64,000 bases of DNA from the NCBI GenBank assembly GCA_004352715.1, contig SCFE01000107.1, forward strand, positions 878,452-942,451. The letters run 5' to 3'. This document shows positions 12,561 through 21,177 of this stretch, piece by piece. Every line of letters begins with the position of its first letter. Within the stretch, counting starts at the first letter, position 1. Made by a program: the position numbers and the translations under genes. This DNA is from Hofstenia miamia. Its lineage: Eukaryota > Xenacoelomorpha > Acoela. The notes beneath the pieces were generated by a model that saw only the letters and a program-made list of their open reading frames with translations, was not told the DNA's origin and made no database searches.

Positions 12561-14434
12561 GGAGGGTACTCCTAATTAGTTAACAAGGGGGCTCTAAATT
12601 TGACCATTGTACCTTTATGTTATATTTAGACCAAATTTAATTTGTTAACAAATAAAATCCAGCACCCCACATTGTAATATAACTAGCAAATGCAGCTAGG
12701 TCCCCAATGGAATTAAAAAAGTGTGCTGAACTCCCTTAGCACCCCTTAGTACACTCCTGATGTACAGTGATTAAAAAACCAAGAGACTATTTACTTAAGT
12801 TTCTTATTTCCCTCCCACCACTTACGTACTCACTTATTCTCATTGTTAACTTCAAAATTAAACAGAACAGATTTTGCAACCTTAACATATCTGTTTTAGT
12901 GATGCAATGCAAATTCTCACAATGTCTAAGGTTATGAAAAATAGGAGTTCGAATAAAAACTAAATATTAAGCATAGCAGAGAAAGAAACTAAATGTTATT
13001 TATACACTGGGAGACAAGATGCTACGTACACTTATATTCAAAATAAAAAAACAAGAGAAAAACAAAAATAAACCAGTTTTCAGTATTTAATACATTGTCC
13101 AGTGTCTTCTTAGAACCATTTCCACTCTATTTGGCATGCTTTCGTATAATGTTTCTATTGTTTGCTCAGAAATCGAGTTCCAAATTATTCGAACGACAGA
13201 ATCCAGGTTCTCCCAAGAAATAACTTGATTTTTCAAACTTTGCTTCAAAATTGCCCACATGTTTTCAATAACGTTTAAATCAGGGCTATATGGGGGCCAG
13301 TTTTCAACCTCAATGTTGTTTCTTCGAAAAAATCTTTGACTATTTTGGCTTTATGTATGGGTGCATTGCCTTGTTGAAAAACGTACCCATGCATAGGAAT
13401 CTCTTTTGCATTTTCCAACAAACTAACATACCCTGATGAATAGTTCGAACCAAGACTGTCGAACTGCAGAAAAACTGTTCTACTCAGTAGTGACACGCCT
13501 TATGTTTCACTTTTCACACGACGTACCAGTAAATTTTCGTCTCTTTTTGCCAATTTTTGCTTTCTTCCCGTTGATTTACCAGCAGTAAATGTACCATTTC
13601 TCTCATTTCTCGCAAAAGCAAACTGTGCTGAAGATCTGCTGTTTAAATCGAGAACTTCTACTATTTTCTTCCATGAATAAATGTTGTTTTCGCAGAGTAA
13701 CAACTTGCGAAACAATAGAATCAGGCAATGGTTTTCCCATTTCAAGCGTTTTATGCTATTGCAATAAAAGAAACAATGGTTAGAATGCAAGGAAAAAAGC
13801 GGTGTAAAAAGTTTAAAACTTTTTACCGAGTACAATCAAACGCAGAAGCGCCTGTATTTTGTCAAATCACAAATCCTTATGACTTAAAACATTATAAACT
13901 TAAAGACAACATATTTACGCCTCTTGTTGCCCATCGTACCAAACAATGAGTTTGTTACTACCTTGTAGTAACTATCGCGATAAAAAAAGATGTACGTAGC
14001 GTTTTGTCAACCTACTGTATATGTATATATATACATTTATAAAATTATAATCTTTTTTTATACAGAAACCAGTGGTAGCACAACTCAAGTATTACTTAGA
14101 ATTCTTGGCTAAACTTATGAAAATCTAATACTTTATATTATTCAGAAAATAAAATTTTCGACTTTAGGTCTTGATGCAGCTCTATGACAGAAGATATCAG
14201 AATGATAGATTTTCTTGTTGGTACTGTTTGCACATTCAAGAAGGAGGCCTATATTATGAAAAGAATTCATATGAGTTTTATAATATTCCATGGAATGATG
14301 CTCTACGATTCTTATGCAGAAATGCTGAGTGCATATTTAATTTTACGAGTGTATTGAATCCCATCGTATTTATGCTGCTCTTTAAGAGTTTTATTATAAA
14401 AAAACTCAATAAACATAAAATAATCCCAAAGTAA
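2857..14434 (+). CDS. LDLa-domain rhodopsin-type GPCR, paralogue A (8 exons)
   Basis: Exons 2857-2972, 3241-3626, 3803-4095, 5643-6023, 6699-6952, 7045-7315, 12023-12193 and 14168-14434 join in phase to 2139 nt, giving 712 residues. All introns are GT-AG. The ATG at 2857 was chosen because it opens a signal peptide ending near NSA-C. Four LDLa modules follow (residues about 27-270), then a cysteine-containing linker, TM1 (about 345-373, GILAN), TM2, TM3 with the usual outer Cys and an ERY motif (458-460), TM4, an ECL2 Cys (NAHCHFG), TM5, TM6 with SCPL and TM7 with NPIVF. The layout recalls relaxin-receptor-like and GRL101-like receptors, but I see no leucine-rich repeats. It is probably a plasma-membrane receptor; the ligand is unknown. 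What is inferred: the exact 5' end and any alternative exons. Confidence 0.88.
3241..3626 (+). CDS. Receptor A exon 2: LDLa 1 end, LDLa 2, Cys-rich linker
   Basis: The acceptor is atctag|a. The exon finishes LDLa 1 (DGFSNCSD), encodes a complete LDLa 2 with the calcium-site pattern CDGISDCPFGTDE, and then a cysteine-rich linker with about ten Cys. The only frame without stops over 386 nt is the one set by exon 1. The donor is ttca|gtaagt, phase 1. Confidence 0.87.
3803..4095 (+). CDS. Receptor A exon 3: LDLa 3 and most of LDLa 4
   Basis: LDLa 3 has the pattern CDGKIDC followed by SDVSDE. LDLa 4 has CDGILHCENGEDE, in which the usual acidic residue of CDGxxDC is His. The last Cys of module 4 lies in the next exon (AGC), which independently supports the splice. 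The matching exon in copy B (31159-31451) has the same 293-nt length. Confidence 0.92.
4096..5642 (+). other. Receptor A intron 3
   Basis: A GTAAGA donor and a TTTTAG acceptor bound 1547 nt of AT-rich sequence with a (TA)n tract at about 4485-4531. No second gene is visible inside. Confidence 0.75.
4485..4531. repeat. (TA)n microsatellite
   Basis: TA dinucleotides with one short interruption (ttaat), inside intron 3 of receptor A. Confidence 0.95.
5643..6023 (+). CDS. Receptor A exon 4: LDLa 4 last Cys, stalk, TM1, TM2
   Basis: 127 codons in phase 0 on both sides. The exon opens with AGC (final LDLa 4 Cys), then an extracellular stalk of about 80 residues with Cys at two places and an N-glycosylation site (NIT), TM1 with GILANLIIF (the TM1 Asn motif) and the start of TM2 (LLISFASTSDF, where the SDF Asp fits the conserved TM2 acidic residue). 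The donor is ttc|gtaagt. Confidence 0.92.
6024..6698 (+). other. Receptor A intron 4
   Basis: 675 nt between gtaagtgc and atatttag. No further coding signal is seen; a short GC-richer patch lies near 6418-6500. Confidence 0.75.
6699..6952 (+). CDS. Receptor A exon 5: TM2 end, ECL1, TM3, ERY
   Basis: 254 nt entered in phase 0. It encodes the end of TM2, a long ECL1 (SHGISFDPPPF), TM3 starting WCRIV with the Cys expected to pair with ECL2, and ERY at the cytoplasmic end (FIAIERYIVMN). The donor is ag|gtacgt. Copy B exon 5 has the same length and more than 85 per cent nucleotide identity by eye. Confidence 0.92.
7045..7315 (+). CDS. Receptor A exon 6: TM4, ECL2, TM5
   Basis: 271 nt. TM4 has a conserved-type Trp (LGFWFAFNAHW), ECL2 has a Cys in NAHCHFG, and TM5 ends in ILPASLQ with a helix Pro. 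The donor is caa|gtaagc; the same place in copy B reads caa|ataaac. Confidence 0.92.
7316..12022 (+). other. Receptor A intron 6 (4.7 kb)
   Basis: The intron separates TM5 from TM6 and has no recognisable gene. It contains a MITE-like GC-richer piece at about 7425-7535 (starts cagagttg, contains repeated aaccca words) and a 24-nt segment at 10065-10088 that recurs exactly at 15378-15401. The remainder is AT-rich without ORFs of note. Confidence 0.7.
7425..7535. repeat. MITE-like fragment with repeated AACCCA words
   Basis: The block starts cagagttg, like other hAT-type termini in this window, and carries repeats of aaccca and cacccga words in an otherwise AT-rich intron. No second terminus was identified, so it may be a truncated copy. 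Confidence 0.4.
12023..12193 (+). CDS. Receptor A exon 7: TM5 end, ICL3, TM6
   Basis: 57 codons, phase 0. A basic third intracellular loop (LLKKRKISGENFKKF) leads to TM6 with FFILSCPLIV, where Cys-Pro matches the CWxP position. The donor is aag|gtagga. The copy B counterpart (52522-52692) has the same length. Confidence 0.92.
12213..12242. repeat. (TA)n microsatellite
   Basis: Pure TA run just after the exon 7 donor. Together with 12529-12556 it flanks the assembly gap. Confidence 0.95.
12280..12528. other. Assembly gap (249 N)
   Basis: Run of N in intron 7 of receptor A with (TA)n close on the left and directly on the right. Content is unknown; a long TA tract is the simplest filler. Confidence 0.98.
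12529..12556. repeat. (TA)n microsatellite
   Basis: TA run directly to the right of the N gap. Confidence 0.93.
13003..14019 (-). mobile_element. Internally deleted Tc1/mariner element in intron 7 of receptor A
   Basis: The ends are tacac-type and match as inverted repeats: both contain GCTACGTACA about 20 nt in, and both are flanked by TA. The minus strand keeps two transposase pieces: 13835-13500 with a Tc1-type helix-turn-helix tail (GRKQKLAKRDENLLVRRV) and 13496-13275 with the second catalytic block and its downstream KIVKDFF. At the catalytic block the Asp is Gly (FQQGNAPIH), and the first Asp block is missing. Total length of 1017 bp is short for Tc1, in line with an internal deletion. 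Confidence 0.85.
13275..13835 (-). pseudogene. Tc1 transposase remnant
   Basis: Two open pieces in different frames separated by a stop near 13500. The N-terminal part shows the GRxxKL linker of Tc1 transposases and the C-terminal part shows the QQxNAPIH-KAKIVKDFF block. The central region with the first catalytic Asp is absent and the second Asp is Gly, so no activity is expected. Confidence 0.85.
14168..14434 (+). CDS. Receptor A exon 8: ECL3, TM7, tail
   Basis: The acceptor is actttag|g. An unusually long ECL3 with Cys (RFSCWYC) precedes TM7, whose NPIVF matches NPxxY/F (SVLNPIVFMLLF), and a short basic tail ends at TAA 14432-14434. An AATAAA lies inside the coding end (14408); no better poly(A) signal was seen directly downstream. 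Confidence 0.92.
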   Translation, partial: VLMQLYDRRYQNDRFSCWYCLHIQEGGLYYEKNSYEFYNIPWNDALRFLCRNAECIFNFTSVLNPIVFMLLFKSFIIKKLNKHKIIPK

Positions 14435-15494
14435 AATTTCCTTGGATGTATTTGTGATATGTTGTAACACCCCTTTATAACTGTATCTTAAGTGTGGTAA
14501 AATTGGAAATGATTATGATGTGTAATAGGTTCTTTGTATAATGGATCTAATCTTATTTATGAGAATTAAGTAAATGAATACGCATCGCTCTTTAAATTTA
14601 TTAATATTGAATCACAAATTTATTACAACTAATCAACTAAACATTTGGAAAATCTAAAGATTTCTTGTTTTTGGGCTTAATTATGACTAGAGACATTTCA
14701 CAGTGATTTTAATGATAATTACATTTTCGAACAAAATTTACAATAAGAGCCTAAAATGAAGTAATAAAAATTCAATGGAATTCACAATATTTTTATGTAT
14801 CACTAAATGTCATTAACTTTAACTATATGTTCAAAAAATCAAAAATGTTAACTATTTAATGAAGTCGAAATTCACTAATCAGTAATAACCTGATTGTATT
14901 TGAGATCATAATGAGACTTTACATGAGCAAGTAGCTCAAGGTAATTCACTGTTGTACAAGATAGGGGATATCTTAAAGAAACTGATTTTTGTTTAAAGCA
15001 CAAGCTTTAACTCTAATTTGACTGGTTAAGAATCCAAGCCCCTTATTAATCTTTTGATTATTACTAAAATGTTTTTGGAAATTTCTTAATGAGACTTGGT
15101 GGCGTTTCCTAACCTTTATTGGAATCATCACACCACCGAATAAAATTGTCTAAATATCTGCTCATTGTTACATGGAATTGTTTGTCTAAAACTTATAATT
15201 ATTGTTGATATAAAAATAAGTATGTATAACAACAAGAAAATTACATTTTAGAAGTTAAGTCTAGGAATAAATTGTTGACCCGATTAGTTCCTAAGAGTAG
15301 GTGTTGCATAACAATTGCTAGGTTCCAAATAAATGTCGAATTGTTTTTATTGGAGAGCATTCAGATTACACTTGGTATCGGCATCATGTGTATTTAAGTG
15401 TTGCAAAATATCAGATTCTTCCAATTTGATTTTAGCTCACAATCCTATTTTAGTTGTTCTTGGGGAAACAAAATTACATCACACTTCGTTTAAC
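14435..15494. other. Intergenic stretch
   Basis: AT-rich sequence downstream of receptor A with no gene recognised. It includes the second copy of a 24-nt segment (15378-15401). Confidence 0.6.
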
Positions 15495-16484
15495 CGTTAA
15501 ACTTTCAAAATATAAGTTTGGTCAAGAGGAGGTTAAGTAGATTAGATGTATTGTTGGTAAAGGAGTGATCAGGCCCAATCCTGAGAAAACTGCTGCGTTA
15601 CGAAACTTTAATGTACCCAATACTCCAAGGATGTTGTAAACATTTTTTAGGATGAGCACGTTTCGTTTTATTGGCAGATTTGCCAAACGGGCAAAACCGC
15701 TACATGAAATTCAATTCAAATCGCCAAAGGCATTTGATAGATATTGGAGTGATGTGTATTTCCGGGCGTTTTTTGATTTGATCTTCGTTTGATCTTGTCG
15801 GACACTTGTTTAGCACAACCAGATTTTTCGACGCCCTTTAGCTTTTCCAAGACAGCGTGTGGAATCCAGTTGTTTTTGCGTGTCATAAGTTTAGTTCTGC
15901 GGAATGTAATTATTCCACGACGGATCGCGAATTCCATGCATTACAGTGGGCTGTCAGCAAATTTCACCCATATGTACATGGGGTTCACTTTGTTGTATAT
16001 ACGGATCATCAGCCACTGACTGGCCTTCTTAATTGACGTCCTAACAATGGCAAACAAGCTCGCTATCAACAAAAGCTTTGCGACGATGATTTCGAATTGC
16101 TCTATAGTTCTGGTAAAACGAACATTATTGCTAAATCAGCTAGCTAAAGAATTTGTTCGCAAAGATTATGTGTCTGCAATATCATTGTCAGGTGTTAACG
16201 AAGACGAGAATGACATTATTTACAGATATCACAACCCCGGTCATTTCTCTTATGAGTGTAACCGCTGATCTGTTTTGGAGGCAGAGCATCGGATACCTTT
16301 TTACGGAAGAAACTTAGACTACATCGACCAATTTAATGTTTGTTCAAGGGAATACCAAAGTCAGTTTCCTAGCGACGTGTTACCCCGCGAATTTGTGTAT
16401 CTTAATTTAGTTGGGCCATTGCTAACAGGTGCCCAAGGCCAACGTACCATTCTTACCAAACTTGTCAAGGAGCCGAGCTTCTAA
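15495..16484 (+). pseudogene. Gypsy-type LTR retrotransposon pol fragment
   Basis: In broken frames I see the end of a Gypsy reverse transcriptase (GVIRPNPEKTAALRNF, then FAKRAKPLHE), the RNase H part (STTDREFHALQWAVSKF, then YTDHQPLTGLLN), the end of RNase H (FELLYSSGKTNIIAKS) and the start of the integrase core (FVYLNLVGPL, with Asn at the usual catalytic Asp). Several stops break it, and it ends abruptly where a MITE-like sequence begins at about 16457. Nothing upstream of the RT end is present. Confidence 0.85.
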
Positions 16485-16685
16485 CGCGCCGAGCCGAGTT
16501 TGAGCAGAGTATTGGATATACAACGAGCCGTTTTTAAGCACACCAAATTTATATCGCTGCTTGTTAATTTGATTATGCAGATTTTTCTTATTTTTTCATT
16601 CAATATTCCTTACTTATAATCGTATTTTAGAAATGTTTATTAAATAATAGGAAGAGCAATTGAAAACATTCTGAGAGCACAACAA
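16457..16685 (-). repeat. Truncated MITE of the GGCTCG family
   Basis: It runs from (c)aaacttgtcaag into repeated gccgagc words and then a unique part ending in attctgagagcac. The whole matches, in inverted orientation, the complete-looking copy at 59068-59419. It cuts the Gypsy integrase on the left and is itself cut on the right at about 16685 by the next retroelement. Confidence 0.8.
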
Positions 16686-16699
16686 AAACTTTCGAGTAA

Positions 16700-17846
16700 C
16701 TAAATTATAGCTTTCCTTTCAAGGGTATTTATAGTGAATTCATTAGTGTAAAAGGCTGTCCGTAGAGGCTGTGATAGGAAAGTTATTACAAAATATGGTA
16801 AATTAACAAAACTATCTAAATCGCGACTGAGAGCATCTGCCGGGATATCCTTGGATGCAACCCAATAAACATTCAAGCACTTAACATAAATCAACAAATT
16901 TAAAACAATTGATAAGTCAAATTTAGAATACTGCACTACTCTGAATTTCTGAACGTGGGAGATTGAGGTTAAATCCAAGCACTTCCTGCAAAGGAATTCT
17001 AGTAGTCTTTTCATCTTGGAAGCGTATTTCGCAATCCTCTAAGGAATAATTATCTATCTCTATAAATTGTGAGAAACCAGAAGAATGTTATCAATATGGC
17101 CCTAACAGAGGCTGCATTTGGAGCGGAGGGGGCTGTAACAAGTAATTTAAAAACATTTGGCAATTGTATGGCGATATTGCCAAACCCATTTGTAGCTTAT
17201 TAAAACGATATCTCTGCCCATTGGGCGCCAAAAAACAAGTTTTATATTTCTGGTCCGCTCTAAGATCCAGGTGATAAAAAGCCAATTTGGGATCAAGAAC
17301 AAGCATAACGTGGTTGGCTGGTGGCTGAAAATTCTTGATGACCTTGAGAAAAGGAGGTAGGTAGAAACTGGGGTGAACAGAAAGTTTAGTAACCGGACTA
17401 AAGTCAATTATTAGTCTTATTTTAGTAGAAGATTTGGTTACAGCAAAACAATTAAAAACGTAATGTGACCTTGGTGACTTTTCTATTATGCCTGCTTTGT
17501 GCAATGCTGCTATATGAGGAGAGAATGATCGAGGCGACTTAACTACATATGGCTTGAATTCTGTAAACGAAATGAAGGTCACTTGTATCGAATGAAGGCA
17601 ATTGGGAAGTTTATGGTGCTTATCCAAAGAATTCCAATCAATGTTGATTCTGTCGAATTTGTAGTTTGGTTGCGCGTTCTCATCCAAGAGTTGAGGTGTA
17701 TCTGACATTCCCTGAGGGAAGTCCATACCTTCATCTACCGAAACAAAGCAAACTTGAGAAGTATCTTCAGGTTGAGACTGCTGATCTTCTTCTTCTTCAT
17801 TCGGGTGTATATTGTGTCTAGCCAAAAATTCTGTAAGACGATTCAA
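16700..17846 (-). pseudogene. LTR- or DIRS-type reverse transcriptase and RNase H relic
   Basis: Minus-strand ORF 17846-17091 (251 aa) has an acidic N-terminal part and then RT blocks: AALHKAGIIEKS, KIRLIIDFSPVTKL, a DLxxAYxH-like block as LAFYHLDL, and FNKLQMGLAISP. The catalytic block follows after a frame change as HIDNILLVS, with YxDD altered. ORF 17014-16700 holds VYWVASKDIPADALSR, the end of a Gypsy/DIRS-like RNase H. The family cannot be fixed without a search; no integrase or tyrosine recombinase was seen. Confidence 0.75.
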
Positions 17847-17976
17847 GACATATGCATGATGTTGATTTGAGAGTGTAACCTAGTAATTTAAGAAAGGTTG
17901 TTGGGCCTATACTGGAATTTGTATTGCTAAACCATTGACATACTGCAAAAGATCAATGTTTATAATAGGTGAGAGA

Positions 17977-18498
17977 TTATGTAGCTCTTCTTCCATAATG
18001 GACTGTGTTTCGATCGTTGGTTGAGTAGATGAAAGAAGTGCATCCATAACCAGAGCTAGGCAAGTCTTCGACAAAACCGCTGTCAGGTGCTAGAATAGTT
18101 GAATTAGAATTCCAATGAGAACTTAAAATAGAAGTATTATGAGAATCAAGAACCGTAGCCTCGCGGCCAGTGTTATTCACTGGACTTACTGGGTTAAAAA
18201 ACGTAGTTTCTGCAGCTGAAAGAGAAAATTCCAGTATTGGAGAAAGTGGCGGACTAGTCCTTCTTATCGCTGGTAGATTGTTGCTGGCGTTTCTTATGCG
18301 GCTGCTTTCTCTTCTGCTTATTACTTCTTGCATATGAGGGCTGTGGCGTATGATCGATGCTGATTTGTAATAATACAACATCTTTTGTGGCTGCGATTGT
18401 TGCGTCCCAACTGTACTGTGTGCTGATAGTAGGATACGGATGAGATAGGAAATATCTCTGCAGTTGTCTGCGTCGAGGCGTGCGTAGTCTCTGAGCAA
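17977..18498 (-). CDS. Unassigned Ser/Thr-rich ORF beside the RT relic
   Basis: A 173-codon ORF upstream, in transcription sense, of the RT relic. It is rich in Ser, Thr, Asn and Arg and has no motif I know. Its position fits the gag-like or N-terminal pol part of the same retroelement, but it also overlaps in another frame what may be the end of the endonuclease relic to its right. Function unknown. Confidence 0.4.
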   Translation of the reverse strand: MLRDYARLDADNCRDISYLIRILLSAHSTVGTQQSQPQKMLYYYKSASIIRHSPHMQEVISRRESSRIRNASNNLPAIRRTSPPLSPILEFSLSAAETTFFNPVSPVNNTGREATVLDSHNTSILSSHWNSNSTILAPDSGFVEDLPSSGYGCTSFIYSTNDRNTVHYGRRAT

Positions 18499-18499
18499 A

Positions 18500-19060
18500 T
18501 TGGATCAATACTTAAGGATCTAAAATAATTGAAGTAAATGGTATTAAAATCTCCAAAGATATTAATAAATTTATTCTCTAGAATAGCGTTGTCTATTTCA
18601 TCCCTTTTGTGACTACAAAATTCAGATATGTAATTTTCATTGGAATTATAACAAACATTTAATAATTCATTACTACATGAGTTTGATACTTGTTTAATTT
18701 CGATTCAAAGTTTCTCAAAAAATTGATGATCAGATTCTAAGTCTTCTCTACGTTTTGAACTTAGAAATTTGGGAATACTAAGATAATTAAACCTCCACCT
18801 TTTTTGACCTATTTTTAAAATATATGTTGAAGCAATTGTAATCTAGGTCGTATGTTTATGTTATCAGAATCATTTAACCAGGTTTCCGTAATTAAGTATA
18901 TCACATTGTTTCCCATTAAACTAACAAGATTTAAAAATTCTGTGCGATGTGCACTAAAGCTTCGGGCATTTAGATAGCAAAATTTAAGATTTTGAGAGAC
19001 TAATAATAAGTATTTTTTATCAATTCTGAATATTGTTACTCAAGTTGTTAACAATAAATG
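18500..19060 (-). pseudogene. Non-LTR retrotransposon endonuclease (EEP) relic
   Basis: On the minus strand, with in-frame stops, I read CYLNARSFSAHRTEFLNLV, then LITETWLNDSDN and further on NIFGDFN. These are the N-terminal, ETWL and GDFN blocks of the apurinic-type endonuclease of CR1/Jockey/L1-like elements. It is distinct in sequence from the endonuclease at 21102-22125. No RT for it is attached. Confidence 0.75.
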
Positions 19061-19139
19061 TCTGTGGCAATGTCTTTGCCATCAAAACTGCATCAAGACC
19101 TCATAGCTTTCAAATTAAGGTGTAAGGAGAACTATTGAG

Positions 19140-19520
19140 TAGTATAGATCCGAGTCCATTTCATCCCACTTTTTTTCGGATTTGTCAAGAGGCTAAGTCC
19201 ATTTCATCCCACTTTTCTGTGATTGGTCGAGAGGGTGGCATTTGACCCTGTGATGTCGTGGATATTGCAGGGTGTGTTGTACTGAGGTCATGGAAGTTGT
19301 AAAGTCATGTACTTTTACTAGTTTTTATGTTATTTATGTGGCCTAACTTAGTTTACATGCTTTATTTTACTTTACATACTTGTTTTTTTATTAACATACA
19401 TGACATTGGAAAAACCACATTAATTTAGTTTGCAAGTTGTACTTTACATACTTGTTAATATACATTGCACATTAATTTAGTTTACATGTTTTACTTTACA
19501 TAATTGTTAATATAATAAAT
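19140..19520. repeat. Left long terminal inverted repeat
   Basis: Matches 22160-22676 in inverted orientation. The outer part contains two copies of a unit reading cattTCATCCCACTTTT, with gattggt-gagagg words, then ACCCTGTGATGTC. The inner part is built of a roughly 65-nt tandem unit (TTAGTTTACATG, then TTTACTTTACATA, then TTAACATACATGACATTGG). Confidence 0.88.
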
Positions 19521-19597
19521 ATTATTATAATAATAAACTTTAATTAAGCTTACAATACAGTAAACTACACTACAAACTACAAAAGAAATATAAATAA

Positions 19598-21177
19598 TTA
19601 ATAACATGAGAAATATTGATCTGGGAATATGATCTTTGATGAGAATAATTTCGGTGGATTGTTTTTTCTTAATTTTAATGTAGAGTATTCAGTTCTTTTG
19701 CTAATGAATTGTTTTAGTGGATGTTTTTGAGAGTATTCATTGTGTTGATGTAATGTTTTGTCTTTTGCTTTAATGATGTTAAAAATATTTAATTTTTTAG
19801 TAATAAGTTTATATTTAAATGCTTTCTTGTATATGTTGTTAAGTTTGGATAAAGATGTTTCTGATTCACCTGCATATACTTGTATGCTGTAAATTATAAT
19901 AGAATTAACTAGATAATTAAATAAAATTTCAGTTTCTTCTTGATTTAAAAATCTTTTTACTTTTAATAGTATATAGAAATTTCTCATTGATCTTTTATAA
20001 ACTTGAGCAATATGTTTTTTAAATGAAAGCTTGTTATTTATGTTAAATCCAAGATACTTCATTGTTGTTACTAAGGAATAGCAATCAATTTTAGATATAT
20101 TTTATCAACAAATTTTCTCTTCAATGGTATAATCATTTCCAGCGACTTTCTATAATTAATTTCAAATTTAGTTTCTTCATACCAAGATTTGATCTTATCA
20201 TTAATTGAATGTGTTAAGTCTAAATTTTCAATAGTTGGAAGACAAATCAGTGTATCATCAGCATACTTAATAATAGAACCATTTGTAATATTTAAAGAGT
20301 CACAATTTAAAGAATCAATACATATATTGAACAGAAATGGGCCACAAATGGAGCCTTGAGGAACACCTTTGTTGATCTTTTCCATATTCGAAAGTCTGTT
20401 ATTATATTTAACCATTTGTTGTCTATTCCCAATAAAACTATCAAGCCAATTAATGATGTACGGATTTAAATGTGTTATATTGTTTAATTTTTCAAATAAA
20501 ATGTAGTGATTTACATTGTCAAATGCTTTCTTTATATCAAGGCTGATTAATCTTACATAATCATAATTTTCATTTTTGTATGACAGAATTCTATTTTGCA
20601 GTTCCATGACAGCATTTGCTCGGAATCCATGCTGATATATATTTAAATGATTATTGTAGATATCTTTGATGTGAAAATGAAATACAAGTTTTCCAAAAGT
20701 TCTTGACAATATTGAAGTGATGCTAATTGGTCTTAAATTATGTAGTTTTGCCGATTGTGATTTAATTGGTATTATTATAGAAGTTTTCCAAATTTTCGGG
20801 AATTTAGCAGTTCTTGGCGATTCCGTAAATATATAATGAACTATTGGTGTAATTATATACGAAAATTTTTTTATAAACCAATATGGTATTCCGTCGTATC
20901 CTGTTGATGTTTTTTTGACACTTTTCAATGCATGATATACTTGATGCATTGTTAGGATTGGAATCTCTTCACTATCTATACTAGGAGTTCTAGGTTGTTT
21001 GTAATTCAAATCATTTGATATATTAGTAAACATTTTGTTGATTTCATTTGCATCAAATTCTTTATTCATCTTTGATAGTGTATTGCGTCCCATAAGTTGA
21101 TTTACAGAAGCCCACCATTTTTTTGGATTTTTCCTTGAAATACTTCTTTTAATTTCTTTATTAATTCTTTCAAACAT
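19598..21177 (-). pseudogene. Non-LTR reverse transcriptase (CR1/Jockey-like)
   Basis: The 368-codon minus-strand ORF 21177-20071 carries the RT blocks in order: STGYDGIPYWFIKK, LRPISIT, LDIKKAFDNVNH, KGVPQGSICGPFLFN and KYADDTLI with the intact catalytic pair. After a frame change near 20070-20095 the thumb continues in ORF 20062-19598 (KYLGFNINNKLSFKKHI). The endonuclease lies upstream in another frame. Apart from these frame changes the RT is remarkably intact, suggesting a fairly young loss. Confidence 0.88.

Noticed and set aside
12044-12579. ORFs with runs of Ile-Tyr codons at TA tracts and across N gaps (also 41602, 44518, 56149-56508)
   Set aside because: They are translations of (TA)n and of N, not genes; only the embedded receptor exons are real.
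16047-16268. ORF ending in a Cys-containing PGHFSYECN stretch resembling a zinc knuckle
   Set aside because: It lies out of frame over the Gypsy RNase H to integrase region and has only a single Cys; chance resemblance.
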